A DNA stretch of 64,000 bases from Paraburkholderia unamae (GTDB lineage: Bacteria > Pseudomonadota > Gammaproteobacteria > Burkholderiales > Burkholderiaceae). Shown in pieces: positions 46,838-56,294 of this stretch. Location of the stretch: NCBI RefSeq assembly GCF_003268775.1, contig NZ_QLSU01000023.1:83928-147927 (forward strand), read 5' to 3'. The position numbers and the translations under genes were made by a program. Numbering within the stretch: the first letter of the stretch is position 1; each line of letters begins with the position of its first letter. Under the pieces are notes generated by a model. It was not told the origin of the DNA, did not search any database, and saw only the letters and a program-made list of their open reading frames with translations.

Positions 46838-48337
46838 TTACATCATGTACTCGACAATCTCGACCTGCGCCGGCTTGCGGCCGACCTCGCAGTCAAGCGT
46901 CTTTTGGGCCCGGCCGTCGCGCATCACCATCACACGATGGCTCAGGCCGAGAATCTCTTCGAGGGTGTCGCCGGTGAGCACCACGGCCACGCCTTCCGCG
47001 CTCAGTTCGCGAATCAGCTGGTACACCTCTTCCTTGGCGCCGACGTCCAGCCCGCGCGTGGGATGATCGAGCACGAGCACGCGGCTTCCGGCGTAGCGCC
47101 ATTTCGCGAGCACCACTTTCTGCTGATTGCCGCCGGAGAGGTTGCGGCACGACGCATCGGGGCCCGGCGTCTTGATGTGCAGGCGCTCGATCCACGTCTG
47201 CGCGATCTCACGCTCATTCGCACGGCGCATCACGCCCGCGCGGCTCACGCCGCCGAGGTGGGAGAGCGTGAGATTCTGCGCCACGCTCATCGGCGTGACG
47301 ATGCCCTCGACCTTGCGCTCGCGCGGCACATAACCGACACCCAGGCTCACCGCATGGCGGGCGTTGGGCTTGAGCCGCACGCTGCCCACCTGCACCGAGC
47401 CCGCATCGGGCTTTTCGAGTCCCGCGATCACGCGGCACAACTCTTCGCGCCCGGAGCCGACCACGCCCGCAATGCCGAACACCTCGCCGCAGCGGACTTC
47501 GAACGACACGTCGTTCAGCGCATGACCCATGGACAGATTGCGCACGGCGAGCGCGACCTCGCTGCGCGGCGGCTTTTGCAGGTTTTCGCGGTAGTACTCG
47601 CCGTGCAGCGAGCGCCCCACCATCAACTCGTGAAGTCTCGCCACCGAAGCATCGGCGCTGTTCATCTGCGCAACCGTGCGCCCGTCCTTCATGACGTACA
47701 CGCGATCGCTCAACGACAGCAGCTCATCCAGACGATGCGAAACGAACACGAAGGAAGCGCGCGATTTCAGCTCGCGTACGAGGCGAAAGAGTATCTCGAT
47801 CTCGGCCGACTCCAGCACGGAAGTCGGCTCATCGAGCAGGATCACGGGCATGCCCCCGGCGTGGCTCGCGAGCGACAACGCGCGGGCAAGCTCGACCATC
47901 TGGCGCTGCCCGAACGAGAGGTCCTCGCACAGCGTCAACGGATCGACGTCGAGGTGCACCATCTCGAGTTCTTTCTGCGCTGCCCGGCGCAGCTTCGCCC
48001 AGTCGAGGCGGCCAAAGCGCACGAACGCCTGCTCGCGGCCAAGAAAGAGATTCTCGGCAACCGTGAGGTTCGGCAGGATCGACTGCTCCTGGTACACCAT
48101 GGCGATGCCCTTCGAGGTGGCCTCGCGCGGGTTGCGAATGACGAGCGGCTCGCCGCCGAGCAGAATTTCGCCGGAGTCCTGACGATAGGCCCCTGTCAAC
48201 AGCTTCATCAGCGTGGATTTTCCCGCGCCGTTCTCGCCGATCAGGCCGACGATCTCGTTCGGACGCACCTCGATCGAGACGTCGTCGAGCGCGAGCACGC
48301 CAGGAAAGCGCTTGGTAATGTGATTCAAGGAGAGCAT
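46838..48337 (-). CDS. Sugar ABC transporter ATP-binding protein (RbsA/MglA-like) with DHP in NBD2
   Basis: 499-aa double ATPase. NBD1 has Walker A GENGAGKST and VILLDEPTSVLE. NBD2 has the region VVGSGREELCR, signature LSGGNQQKVVLAKW and Walker B VLVLDHPTRGLD: the catalytic Glu after the Walker B Asp is His (codon CAT). The related ATPase at 38413 keeps DEP in that place. NBD2 may therefore be catalytically weak. It lies between the two permease genes of the operon. Confidence 0.92.
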   Translation of the reverse strand: MLSLNHITKRFPGVLALDDVSIEVRPNEIVGLIGENGAGKSTLMKLLTGAYRQDSGEILLGGEPLVIRNPREATSKGIAMVYQEQSILPNLTVAENLFLGREQAFVRFGRLDWAKLRRAAQKELEMVHLDVDPLTLCEDLSFGQRQMVELARALSLASHAGGMPVILLDEPTSVLESAEIEILFRLVRELKSRASFVFVSHRLDELLSLSDRVYVMKDGRTVAQMNSADASVARLHELMVGRSLHGEYYRENLQKPPRSEVALAVRNLSMGHALNDVSFEVRCGEVFGIAGVVGSGREELCRVIAGLEKPDAGSVQVGSVRLKPNARHAVSLGVGYVPRERKVEGIVTPMSVAQNLTLSHLGGVSRAGVMRRANEREIAQTWIERLHIKTPGPDASCRNLSGGNQQKVVLAKWRYAGSRVLVLDHPTRGLDVGAKEEVYQLIRELSAEGVAVVLTGDTLEEILGLSHRVMVMRDGRAQKTLDCEVGRKPAQVEIVEYMM

Positions 48338-48346
48338 GTCTTTCCC

Positions 48347-49366
48347 CTACTTGACGATGTGCTTGCGGGAGCGGTTCAACGCGAGCGTCACCGCCAGGAT
48401 AATCAGCGCACCCTGAATGCCTTGCTGCACGTACGGCGGAACACCGAGCAGCACCATGCCGTTGGCGAGCACGACGACGATCAGCGTGCCGACCAGCGTA
48501 TTGAGCGGCCCGCCGTTGCCGCCCGCCAGCGACGTGCCGCCCACCACGATGGCGGTGATCGCGACGAACAATTGCCCGTTCGCGATGAGCGCGTGCCCCT
48601 GCCCGTATTGCGCGACGGCGAGCACACCGGCCACGCCATAGAAGGCGCCCGCGAGCGCGAACACGGCGATGCGGACTTGTCGCACGCGCACGCCGTTCAG
48701 GCGCGCGAGTTCCTCGCCGCCGCCAATGGCGAGCACGTGGCGGCCGAGCAGCGTGTGACGCGACACGGCCCATGCGACGACCAGGCAGGCAATGGCGATC
48801 CACACCGTGAGCGGCAGCCCCAGATAGCGCGTGATGGCGAGGCCCCGCAATCCCGAGTCGGTCACGCGGATGGTGTTGCCCGAAAGCCAGGCGGTGCCGA
48901 TGCCGGTCGCGATGAAACCCACGGCGAGCGTCGTGATGAACGACGGGATGCGCAGCAGCACGTGCAGCACGCCATTCGCGAGCCCGAGCGCCAGGCCCGC
49001 CGCCACCGCCACGCCGACCGTCCACAGGCCGAAGTGGTTATCGTTGATGGAGTTCTCAACGAGCATCGACACCGCGATGGCCGCCACGGCGACGATGCCT
49101 TCGGCCGACAGGTCGATGCTGCCAAGCTGGATCACATAGGTGCCGCCAAGCGCGATCGTGAGCGGGATGGCCGCCGCCACGGCGATGCGCGCGAAGTTCA
49201 TCGGGTCGAAGAAGTCGCGGTTCACCGCGCCGATCGCGAGCCCCAGCACGATCAGCACGATGAGCGGCGCGAGCCGCCTCACTGTTTGCGGGGCGGCGAG
49301 CGCATGAACGCCGGGTGTCGAGCCATGAACGCCCCCTCGGCCGGGCGCTGCTGTGAGCCTGTTCAT
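48347..49366 (-). CDS. Sugar ABC transporter permease (RbsC-like), first of a pair
   Basis: 339-aa CUT2 permease with core YVIQLGSIDLSAEGIVAVAAIAVSML and GLWTVGVAVAAGLALGLANGVLHVLLRIPSFITTLAVGFIATGI. The first ~30 residues are hydrophilic and Gly/Pro-rich. It overlaps the binding-protein stop by 4 bp (ATGA) and is followed by the ATPase gene after 9 bp. Confidence 0.9.
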   Translation of the reverse strand: MNRLTAAPGRGGVHGSTPGVHALAAPQTVRRLAPLIVLIVLGLAIGAVNRDFFDPMNFARIAVAAAIPLTIALGGTYVIQLGSIDLSAEGIVAVAAIAVSMLVENSINDNHFGLWTVGVAVAAGLALGLANGVLHVLLRIPSFITTLAVGFIATGIGTAWLSGNTIRVTDSGLRGLAITRYLGLPLTVWIAIACLVVAWAVSRHTLLGRHVLAIGGGEELARLNGVRVRQVRIAVFALAGAFYGVAGVLAVAQYGQGHALIANGQLFVAITAIVVGGTSLAGGNGGPLNTLVGTLIVVVLANGMVLLGVPPYVQQGIQGALIILAVTLALNRSRKHIVK

Positions 49367-50439
49367 CGATACACCACCGGCCCGGCCACGCGGGCATAGA
49401 GATTGTTCCAGTCGGCCGTGGGCGCGGCCTGCAACGCCATGACCTGCTGCACGTTGGCCTTCGTCACGAGCGTGGGCTTGCAGAACATTTCGCGCTTGTC
49501 CTTCGAAAGCGAGGCGACCTGAAGCTTTTGCTGCTTCGCCTCAAGGCCCATGGAAAGGCCGATGCCGCCGAGCCAGTACGGGTCGAAGTAGACCGTTGAA
49601 TTCATCTCTCCGGCCTTGAGCGCGGCGAGTCCCTGCTGGTCGCCGTCCATGCCGGAAACGGGCAACTGGCCGGCCAGACCCTCGCCGCGCAGCGCTTCGA
49701 TCGCGCCGAGCGCCATGTCGTCGTTGGCCGCCCATACGCCCTTGATCTTCGAGTTGAAGCGCGTGAGCCACGCCTGCATGATGGGGAACGCCTTCTGCGA
49801 GTCCCAGTCGGCCACCTGGAAGTCGAGCAGTTCGATGCCGGGGAACTTCTTGAGCGCCGCCATGAGGCCTGCCTTGCGCTCGATCGCAGGCACGTTGCTG
49901 AAGATGCCGCCCAGCGCCACCACGCCGCCCTTGCCGCCCATGGACTTGAAGAGTTCGGTGGCCGTGGCTTCGCCGTTGGCGACGCCATCGAACGAAAGAT
50001 GCGCCACGTAGTTCGGGTTGTAGTCCCACGGATGCAGATCCTTGGGCTTGTTCCAGATCGTCGTCACGAACGCACCGGCTTTCGCACAGGCTTCGACGAT
50101 CACGCGCGCGTCGGCCGAATCGTTCGGGTCGACGTTGAGCACGAGATTGCCGCCGGTTTTCTGCAACAGCGCACGCACGTCGGCAATGCCCTTTTCGGAG
50201 CTGCCTTCCGTCGTGAGCGGCACGTAGGACAGGCCGGCGTTCTTCGCGAAGTTCTGCGCGCCCTTGTTGAACGCCACGTAGTACGGGCTCGTCAGCGAGC
50301 GGAACGAACACGCCAGCGTGACGGGCTGCGCGCCGAACGCGAGCGACGAGAGTCCGCCGCTTGCCGCGGCGACCGCGGCGCCGGCCCCCAGCTTCATGAA
50401 CTGACGCCGGCTCAAGGTCGAACGATCAAAACTGGACAT
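49363..50439 (-). CDS. Tat-exported sugar ABC transporter substrate-binding protein
   Basis: 358-aa Peripla_BP_4 protein. The N-terminus MSSFDRSTLSRRQFMKLGAGAAVAAASGG carries a clear twin-arginine motif (SRRQFMK, residues 10-16), so it is probably exported folded through Tat, unlike the Sec-type RbsB-like protein at 36416. Core blocks are TEGSSEKGIADVRALLQKTGGNLVLNVDPNDSA and GVWAANDDMALGAIEALRGEGLAGQLPVSGMDGD. The ATG at 50439 follows GGAGGAG. It heads the operon down to 42201 and has a palindromic operator 41 bp upstream. Confidence 0.92.
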   Translation of the reverse strand: MSSFDRSTLSRRQFMKLGAGAAVAAASGGLSSLAFGAQPVTLACSFRSLTSPYYVAFNKGAQNFAKNAGLSYVPLTTEGSSEKGIADVRALLQKTGGNLVLNVDPNDSADARVIVEACAKAGAFVTTIWNKPKDLHPWDYNPNYVAHLSFDGVANGEATATELFKSMGGKGGVVALGGIFSNVPAIERKAGLMAALKKFPGIELLDFQVADWDSQKAFPIMQAWLTRFNSKIKGVWAANDDMALGAIEALRGEGLAGQLPVSGMDGDQQGLAALKAGEMNSTVYFDPYWLGGIGLSMGLEAKQQKLQVASLSKDKREMFCKPTLVTKANVQQVMALQAAPTADWNNLYARVAGPVVYR

Positions 50440-50479
50440 GATGTCTCCTCCATGGATTCGGCACCTGTTAAGCGCCAAC

Positions 50480-50503
50480 GTAAATAACTGGTTAGTTACT
50501 GAC
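50480..50503 (-). promoter_or_regulatory. Regulon element copy a: GTAAnTAACnnGTTAnTTAC palindrome
   Basis: A 20-bp site (50480-50499) identical to its reverse complement at 16 of 20 positions. It overlaps the 14-bp element GGTTAGTTACTGAC (50490-50503). It is 41 bp upstream of the Tat-exported binding protein ATG. Size and symmetry suit a TetR-family dimer. Confidence 0.7.
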
Positions 50504-50535
50504 TGTGTGGTACCCGGCTGGCCGGGTACGGTTGT

Positions 50536-52215
50536 TTATGCTGTTGCGGCTGTTGCTGCGGGAACCGGTTCGCGCGAAGCCGTGCGCGCGAGGCTCGTGG
50601 GCGCGGCCACGCTCGCCGGCGCGCAGCGTCCGCGAATGAGGTCGGCCGCCTTTTCGGCGATCATCAGCGTGGGCGCATTCGTGTTCGAACTCACGATGCG
50701 CGGCATGATCGACGAGTCCGCCACGCGCAGTCCCTCGATGCCGTGCACGCGCAGTTCGGGATCGACGACCGACAACGCGTCGACGCCCATCTTGCAGGTG
50801 CCCACCGGGTGATAGCCCGTGCGGCCGTACTGCTGCGCATACGCCTCATAGTCGGCCTGGGTGCGCACGGAAGGCCCCGGAAAGTGCTCGCGCTTGAGGT
50901 ACTTGCTGATCGCGGACTGGCTCATGATCTCCCGGCTCTGGCGAATGCCCTCGACGGCGACCTGAAGGTCATAGGGGTCGCGAATATACGCGGGGTCAAT
51001 GAGCGGCGCGGCGGCCGGGTCGGCGCTCGACAGCGCCACGCTGCCGCGGCTGCGCGGGCGCAGGAAATAGGAATTCAGCGTGCAGCCGGACCCCGAGGGC
51101 ACCGGCGGCACCCCGGCTTCGACACCGGCGCCCGGCAGGAAATGGAACTGGAGGTCGGGCGTGGCGACGCCCGGGTCCGAATACCAGAACGCGCCGCCTT
51201 CGGCGATATTCGACGTCACGGGCCCGGAGTTGAAGAGCTTGTACTGGAGCCCCGCCATCAACATGAGATGCTTCTTCGCATACTTGTCGAGACTGTACGG
51301 GCCGTTCAGCTCGTAGACGATATCGATGTCGAAGTGATCCTGGAGATTCTGGCCGACGCCTTCCAGCGCAAGACGCGGCTTCACGCCCGCGCGTTCGAGA
51401 TCCGCCGCCGGGCCGATGCCCGAGAGCATCAGCAGCTTGGGCGAGCCGATCGCACCCGCGGTCACGATCACCTCGCGCTCGGCGCGCACGACGCTGGTGT
51501 TCGCGCGGTTGTCCTTGTCGGCCAGTTCGACGCCCACCGCGCGGCCGTTTTCGATCACGACGCGCAACACGAAGCAGTCCGTGCGGATCGTCAGGTTCGG
51601 CCGCCCGCGCGCCGGGTTGAGATAGCCGACGGCCGCGCTGCATCGACGCCCGCCGCGCTGCGTCACCTGATAGACGCCCACGCCCGCCTGCTGCTCGCCG
51701 TTGAAATCGCTGTTGTGCGGCATGCCCGCCTGCTGGCCCGCGCGCACGAACGCCTTCGTCATCTCGTTGACCGTGATGAGGTCGGAAACGCCGAGCGGGC
51801 CGCCCACGCCGTGGTACTCGTTGCACAGGCGTTCGTTGTCCTCCATGCGGCGCAGGTAGGGCAGCACGCCCTCGCGAAATCCCCAGCCGGCACAGCCCTC
51901 GCGCTCCCAGCCGTCGTAGTCGGCGGGCTGGCCGCGCGTATAGACCATGGCGTTGATGGAGCCGCCGCCGCCGAGCACCCGCCCTTGCGCAAACGGGATC
52001 TGCCGCTGCTGCGTCGGCTTGCCCGCGACCGTCTTGTAGCCCCACGTCAACGGCCCGCCGGTCATCTTGAAGAAGCCCACGGGCATATGGATGTACGGGT
52101 CGGTATCCGCGGGGCCGGCTTCCAGAAGCAGCACCCGCACGGCCTGATCTTCGCTCAGCCGCGCTGCCAGCGCGCAGCCGGCCGGCCCTCCACCCACGAT
52201 CACGTAGTCAAACAT
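50536..52215 (-). CDS. GMC-family FAD-dependent alcohol dehydrogenase (choline dehydrogenase-like)
   Basis: 559-aa flavoprotein: FAD motif YVIVGGGPAGCALAARLSE (residues ~4-22), VLGGGGSINAMVYTRG, and active-site regions GYHPVGTCKMG and SSNTNAPT. The last ~30 residues form an Ala/Pro/Ser-rich tail absent from the GMC protein at 33176. The ATG at 52215 has GGAG 6 nt upstream; two earlier in-frame ATGs are less likely. It follows the aldehyde dehydrogenase gene by 68 bp, suggesting two-step oxidation of an alcohol to an acid. Confidence 0.9.
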   Translation of the reverse strand: MFDYVIVGGGPAGCALAARLSEDQAVRVLLLEAGPADTDPYIHMPVGFFKMTGGPLTWGYKTVAGKPTQQRQIPFAQGRVLGGGGSINAMVYTRGQPADYDGWEREGCAGWGFREGVLPYLRRMEDNERLCNEYHGVGGPLGVSDLITVNEMTKAFVRAGQQAGMPHNSDFNGEQQAGVGVYQVTQRGGRRCSAAVGYLNPARGRPNLTIRTDCFVLRVVIENGRAVGVELADKDNRANTSVVRAEREVIVTAGAIGSPKLLMLSGIGPAADLERAGVKPRLALEGVGQNLQDHFDIDIVYELNGPYSLDKYAKKHLMLMAGLQYKLFNSGPVTSNIAEGGAFWYSDPGVATPDLQFHFLPGAGVEAGVPPVPSGSGCTLNSYFLRPRSRGSVALSSADPAAAPLIDPAYIRDPYDLQVAVEGIRQSREIMSQSAISKYLKREHFPGPSVRTQADYEAYAQQYGRTGYHPVGTCKMGVDALSVVDPELRVHGIEGLRVADSSIMPRIVSSNTNAPTLMIAEKAADLIRGRCAPASVAAPTSLARTASREPVPAATAATA

Positions 52216-52283
52216 CACTGTCTCCATTGCTTTTTTCAACCGGCCGCGCCCGTTGCGAGACGCGGCCGTCCTGCCGCCGCGGT

Positions 52284-53792
52284 TCAGGCCATCCAGCGCG
52301 CGCGTGCGCCAAGTTGCACGTGCACCGACTTCAGCTCGGTATATTCCTCAAGGCCGTAGCGGCCTGTTTCGCGGCCGATTCCCGATTGCTTGAAGCCGCC
52401 GATCGGCAATTCCGGGCCGCCGGTGATCGTGCAGTTGACCCAGATGCGGCCCGCCTGCACGGCGCGCAAACTTTGCATCGCGCCTTCGAGGTCGCGCGTC
52501 CAGATGCTCGCGGCGAGACCGAACGGCACGCCGTTGGCGAGCGCGACGGCTTCGTCGAAGGTGTCGAACGGCGTGACCGCGAGCACCGGGCCAAAAATTT
52601 CTTCCTGCGCGAGCGCGCCGCGCGGATCGACATGGCGAAACACCGTCGGGCTCACGAAATAGCGTTCGCCTTCGCTGCTCGACTCGCCGCCGCACACGAG
52701 TTGGGCCTGCGATTCGCGGCCCGCTTCGATATAGCCGCGAATCTTGGCGAACTGGCGCGCCTCGACGATGGCGCCGACATGGTTCGCCGCGTCGAGCGGG
52801 TCGCCCACGCGCACCCTGGCCAGCACCGCGCGCACGCGCTCGACCAGTTCGGCCTCGACCGAACGATGCACGACCAGCCGGCTCCCGGAAACACAGCACT
52901 GACCGGCGTTAAAGGAGATGCCGAACGCGATGGCGTCGGCCGCGTCGTCGAGATCCGCGTCGGCAAAGACGATCTGCGGATTCTTGCCGCCCAGTTCGAG
53001 CCCCACCTTCTTCATGTTGCCGGCCGCCGCGCGCATGACCGACTGCCCCACCGACGTGGAGCCGGTGAAGGAGATCATGTCGACGTCCGGATGGTCGGCG
53101 AGCGCCTGCCCCACGACCGAACCGAGCCCCGTCACGACATTGACCACGCCCTCGGGCAAGCCCGCTTCAGCGAGCAGCGCAGCCAGCCTCAGCGTGGTCG
53201 TGGGCGTGAGTTCGGCCGGCTTCACGACCACCGTGCAACCAGCGGCCAGCGCAAACGGCAACCGCTCGGAGAGAATGAAGAAGGGAAAATTCCACGGCGT
53301 GATGATGCCGACCACGCCCACGGGCTGACGCAGCACGAGGCCGAACATGCGCTCGCCCAGCGAGTCGTGCGTGTCGCCGTGCACGATGCGCGCGAGGCCC
53401 GCCGCATATTCCCAGATGCCGGCCGCGCCGAGAATTTCACCGCGCGACTGCGCAAGCGGCTTGCCGCTTTCGAGCGTTTCGAACCACGCCAGGGTGTCCG
53501 CCTGCTCGCGGATCAGTTGCGCCGTTTTGAGCAGCACCGTGGCGCGCTGCTCGCCCGGGAGGCGCGACCAGCGGCCGTCGTCGAACGCCTGGCGCGCGGC
53601 CGACACGGCGGCGTCCAGGTCGGCCACGCTCGCGCGCTGCGTGCTGGTCACGGCCACGCCGTGCGCGGGGCTCTTGCGCACCACGCGCTCGTCCTGCGAG
53701 CCGCGCCAGGGTTTTCCCCCGATGAACATCGGGGTGTGGATCGGTTCGCCCGGCAGCCGCGAGGCGGCGACGAGTTCACTCAGGTTGCTCAT
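52284..53792 (-). CDS. NAD(P)-dependent aldehyde dehydrogenase (betaine aldehyde DH-like)
   Basis: 502-aa ALDH. Conserved blocks: GVVGIITPWNFPFFILSERL (with the catalytic Asn), ISFTGSTSVGQSVMRAA, VGLELGGKNPQIVFADADLDDA (general-base Glu) and FGISFNAGQCCVSGSRL (nucleophile Cys), then EEIFGPVLAV. All catalytic residues are present. I chose the ATG at 53792; a frame to 53888 adds residues atypical of ALDH. It is divergent from the TetR gene and precedes the GMC dehydrogenase, whose aldehyde product it could oxidise. Confidence 0.93.
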   Translation of the reverse strand: MSNLSELVAASRLPGEPIHTPMFIGGKPWRGSQDERVVRKSPAHGVAVTSTQRASVADLDAAVSAARQAFDDGRWSRLPGEQRATVLLKTAQLIREQADTLAWFETLESGKPLAQSRGEILGAAGIWEYAAGLARIVHGDTHDSLGERMFGLVLRQPVGVVGIITPWNFPFFILSERLPFALAAGCTVVVKPAELTPTTTLRLAALLAEAGLPEGVVNVVTGLGSVVGQALADHPDVDMISFTGSTSVGQSVMRAAAGNMKKVGLELGGKNPQIVFADADLDDAADAIAFGISFNAGQCCVSGSRLVVHRSVEAELVERVRAVLARVRVGDPLDAANHVGAIVEARQFAKIRGYIEAGRESQAQLVCGGESSSEGERYFVSPTVFRHVDPRGALAQEEIFGPVLAVTPFDTFDEAVALANGVPFGLAASIWTRDLEGAMQSLRAVQAGRIWVNCTITGGPELPIGGFKQSGIGRETGRYGLEEYTELKSVHVQLGARARWMA

Positions 53793-53872
53793 GTAACGTC
53801 TCCGTGTTGATGCCCGGAAGGCCAGGTCGATCGTTTCCGGCACTCCGATTTTTTGCACATTCTGCACCATCC

Positions 53873-53886
53873 GGTTACTTCCTGAC
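53873..53886 (-). promoter_or_regulatory. Regulon element copy c: GGTTACTTCCTGAC
   Basis: Matches copy a (GGTTAGTTACTGAC) at 12 of 14 positions. It lies between the divergent aldehyde dehydrogenase and TetR genes, 81 bp from the former and 80 bp from the latter. CTGACAA at its end is repeated 28 bp further on (53910-53916). Confidence 0.55.
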
Positions 53887-53965
53887 AACGCCTTTTTGGT
53901 CTATATTCGCTGACAAGAAGCACCCGTTGCCGGTGCCCAAATTCACCCCTATACGACCACTACCC

Positions 53966-54646
53966 ATGAGCCTTGAAACCCCGACCCGAGGTCGAGCCGC
54001 GAAATCGGCCCCCGTCACCAAGGCGCCGCCGCGCCAGCGCGACCCCGAAGTCACGCGCGCCCGCATTCTCGAAGCGGCCACCAAGGAATTCGCGAAACTC
54101 GGCCTTGCGGGCGCGCGCGTCGAAGCCATCGCCACGCGGGCGAAGTCGAACAAGCGGATGATCTATCACTACTTCGGCAGCAAGGAGGAACTGTTCGTCG
54201 CCGTGCTCGAAGAGGCTTACGCCGACATCCGCTCCGCCGAACTCAAACTCGACCTCGACCACCTCACGCCCGAAGAGGCGCTCGTCGCGCTCGTCACGCA
54301 TACGTGGAACTACTACCTGAAGAACCCGGAGTTCATGACGCTCGTGAACAGCGAGAATCTTCACAAGGCGCGACACGTCAAGAAGTCCGAACGATTCCGC
54401 GAACTGCACCACGGCTTCATTTCGATGCTGCAACGCATTCTCGATCGCGGCGTCGAGGCCGGCGCATTCCGCAGCGGCGTGGACGCCCGCCAGCTTCACA
54501 TCACGATGGCGGCCATCGGCTATTACTACCTCACCAACCGCTACACGAGCGGCGTCATCTTCGACATCGACTTCATGAGCAAGGATGCGTTGAAGAATCG
54601 TCTCGCGTTCAACATCGACACGATCCTTCGCCTCGTGCACCCGTAG
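53966..54646 (+). CDS. TetR-family transcriptional regulator
   Basis: 226-aa regulator with an N-terminal HTH (RARILEAATKEFAKLGLAGARVEAIATRAKSNKRMIYHYFGSKEEL, residues ~31-75) and a TetR_C-type ligand domain. The ~28-residue Ala/Pro/Arg-rich leader is longer than usual. It is divergent from the aldehyde dehydrogenase and convergent with the CoA-transferase gene, and is the only regulator gene in the 28-kb supercluster. It is therefore the best candidate to bind the four related elements at 42195, 50490, 53873 and 56307. Confidence 0.92.
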   Translation: MSLETPTRGRAAKSAPVTKAPPRQRDPEVTRARILEAATKEFAKLGLAGARVEAIATRAKSNKRMIYHYFGSKEELFVAVLEEAYADIRSAELKLDLDHLTPEEALVALVTHTWNYYLKNPEFMTLVNSENLHKARHVKKSERFRELHHGFISMLQRILDRGVEAGAFRSGVDARQLHITMAAIGYYYLTNRYTSGVIFDIDFMSKDALKNRLAFNIDTILRLVHP

Positions 54647-54649
54647 GCC

Positions 54650-54671
54650 ATGCGCGCCGCGAGGCGCGCAT
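54650..54671. terminator. Hairpin between convergent TetR and CoA-transferase genes
   Basis: ATGCGCGC (54650-54657) pairs with GCGCGCAT (54664-54671) around a 6-nt loop, directly after the TetR stop. It lacks a T-run, so intrinsic termination strength is uncertain. Confidence 0.45.
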
Positions 54672-54696
54672 CGAACCGGCGGGCGCGCGTGGGCGT

Positions 54697-56235
54697 TCAT
54701 GCCGCCCGCTCCTGCGAAAGCGCACCGCGCCGCGCGAGCAGCGCCGCATCGACCAGCGGACGAAAGCCCATGCGGGCGATCACGTCCCGTTCGATATCGA
54801 TGCCCGGCGTCACCTCGATGAGGCGCACGCCATCACGCTCCAGCCGGAACACGGCGCGCTCGGTCACGTACAACACTTCCTGGCCGGCAATGCGTGCCTG
54901 CGCGCCGCTGAAGGTGATCTGCTGCACGCGTTGCACGAGTTTCGGCACGCTGCCCGGGCGCGTGATGGTCACGCGCTCGCCGTGCTGCTCGACCTCCAGC
55001 CCCTTCGCCTCGAACGCCCCGCAGAACACGATCTTGCGCGCGCCCTGCGTGATGTCGATGAAGCCGCCAGGCCCCACCACGGTCGGGCCGAGCTTCGACA
55101 CGTTGATGTTGCCCTCGCCGTCCATCTCGCCCATGCCGAGAAACGTGACGTCGATGCCGCCGCCGCTGTAGAAGTCGAACTGATCGACGCCTGAGAGAAT
55201 GGCGTGCGCGTTGCGCGCCGTGCCGAACATGGGACCGTCGAGCATTTCGCCGTTGTGGATGCCTTGCTCCACGGACCCCCAGAACGTGCCGAGCCGCCCC
55301 TGTTGCGCGAGGATGCCCGGAATGCCGCCCGGAATGCCGAAGCCGAAGTTGGCCGAGCACCCCTCGCCCAGTTCCCGCGCCGCGCGTGCCGCGATCAGAT
55401 AGCGAATGCCGGTCGGCACTTCGGGCTCCACCGCGCATTGCGTGTCGCGCGTCTCGCCGCTTAGCACCGGGTCGTAGTCGGCGACCGTGCATTGCACCTG
55501 CGACGGCGCCTCGACAACCGCATCCACCAGCACGCCGGGTATTCTCACGAGCCGCGCCGGCACAGACTCGCCTTCGGGCATGCACGCCTTGACCTGGGCG
55601 ATGACGCGGCCGCCGCTGTTGTGCGCGGCCAGCGCCACTGCATAGGTGTCCAGATCAACCGGCTCGCGGCGCAGCGTGACGTTGCCGTGCGCGTCGGCGC
55701 TCGAACCGCGAACAATCGCGAAGTCCACCTTGAACGGCTTGTAGCGCAGGTACTCGCGCCCATCCAGTTCGACCAGTTCCACGAGGTCTTCGGTGGCGCG
55801 CGCATTGAGCTTTCCCCCCTCGACGCGCGGATCGACAAACGTGCGCAGGCCGACATGCGTGATCAGGCCCGGGCGGCCCGCGCCAATCTCGCGCAGCAAG
55901 GTGGAAATCGCCCCGGCGGGCAGGCTGTACGCCTCGAAGGCCTCCTCCTTCGCCAGTTGCTGCATCGCGGGCGACCAGCTCCAGTGACCGCCGATCACGC
56001 GCCGCACCATGCCCTGGTGCGCGAATCGTCCGAGGCCGCTGCCTTTGCCGTCGCCAATGCCGAGCGCGTGCACGATCGTGAGATCGCGCGGATGCCCCGT
56101 CGCCAGAAAGCGCTGCTCCAGGGCAGCCAGCACCGCGTCCGCTTCGAGCAGACCGCCGCCCGAACCTGTCAGTGCAATCGTCGCGCCGTCGAAGATCTGC
56201 TCGACCGCCTTCGCGACATCCATACATTTTTTCAA
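54697..56235 (-). CDS. Acyl-CoA:acetate/3-ketoacid CoA-transferase (family I, YdiF-like)
   Basis: 512-aa fused alpha-beta CoA-transferase. N-terminal half: DGATIALTGSGGGLLEADAVLAALEQRFL and KVDFAIVRGSSADAHGNVTLRREP. C-terminal half: FGFGIPGGIPGILAQQGR then WGSVEQGIHNG, whose Glu is at the place of the catalytic glutamate that forms the CoA thioester. It activates a short carboxylic acid by CoA exchange. The frame begins at TTG 56235, with GGAGG 6 nt upstream; the first ATG is 12 bp later. It is divergent from the acyl-CoA dehydrogenase gene, suggesting activation followed by dehydrogenation. Confidence 0.9.
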   Translation of the reverse strand: MKKCMDVAKAVEQIFDGATIALTGSGGGLLEADAVLAALEQRFLATGHPRDLTIVHALGIGDGKGSGLGRFAHQGMVRRVIGGHWSWSPAMQQLAKEEAFEAYSLPAGAISTLLREIGAGRPGLITHVGLRTFVDPRVEGGKLNARATEDLVELVELDGREYLRYKPFKVDFAIVRGSSADAHGNVTLRREPVDLDTYAVALAAHNSGGRVIAQVKACMPEGESVPARLVRIPGVLVDAVVEAPSQVQCTVADYDPVLSGETRDTQCAVEPEVPTGIRYLIAARAARELGEGCSANFGFGIPGGIPGILAQQGRLGTFWGSVEQGIHNGEMLDGPMFGTARNAHAILSGVDQFDFYSGGGIDVTFLGMGEMDGEGNINVSKLGPTVVGPGGFIDITQGARKIVFCGAFEAKGLEVEQHGERVTITRPGSVPKLVQRVQQITFSGAQARIAGQEVLYVTERAVFRLERDGVRLIEVTPGIDIERDVIARMGFRPLVDAALLARRGALSQERAA

Positions 56236-56294
56236 CTCGCCCCTCCGTCCAGATCGGCTGCAACCCTCGTTGACAGCAGCGCTTCGTTGGTCTT

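Noticed and set aside
46799..49399. Long plus-strand open frame antisense to the sugar ATPase and permease
   Set aside because: Arg/His/Ala-rich shadow of well-supported minus-strand genes; no domain.
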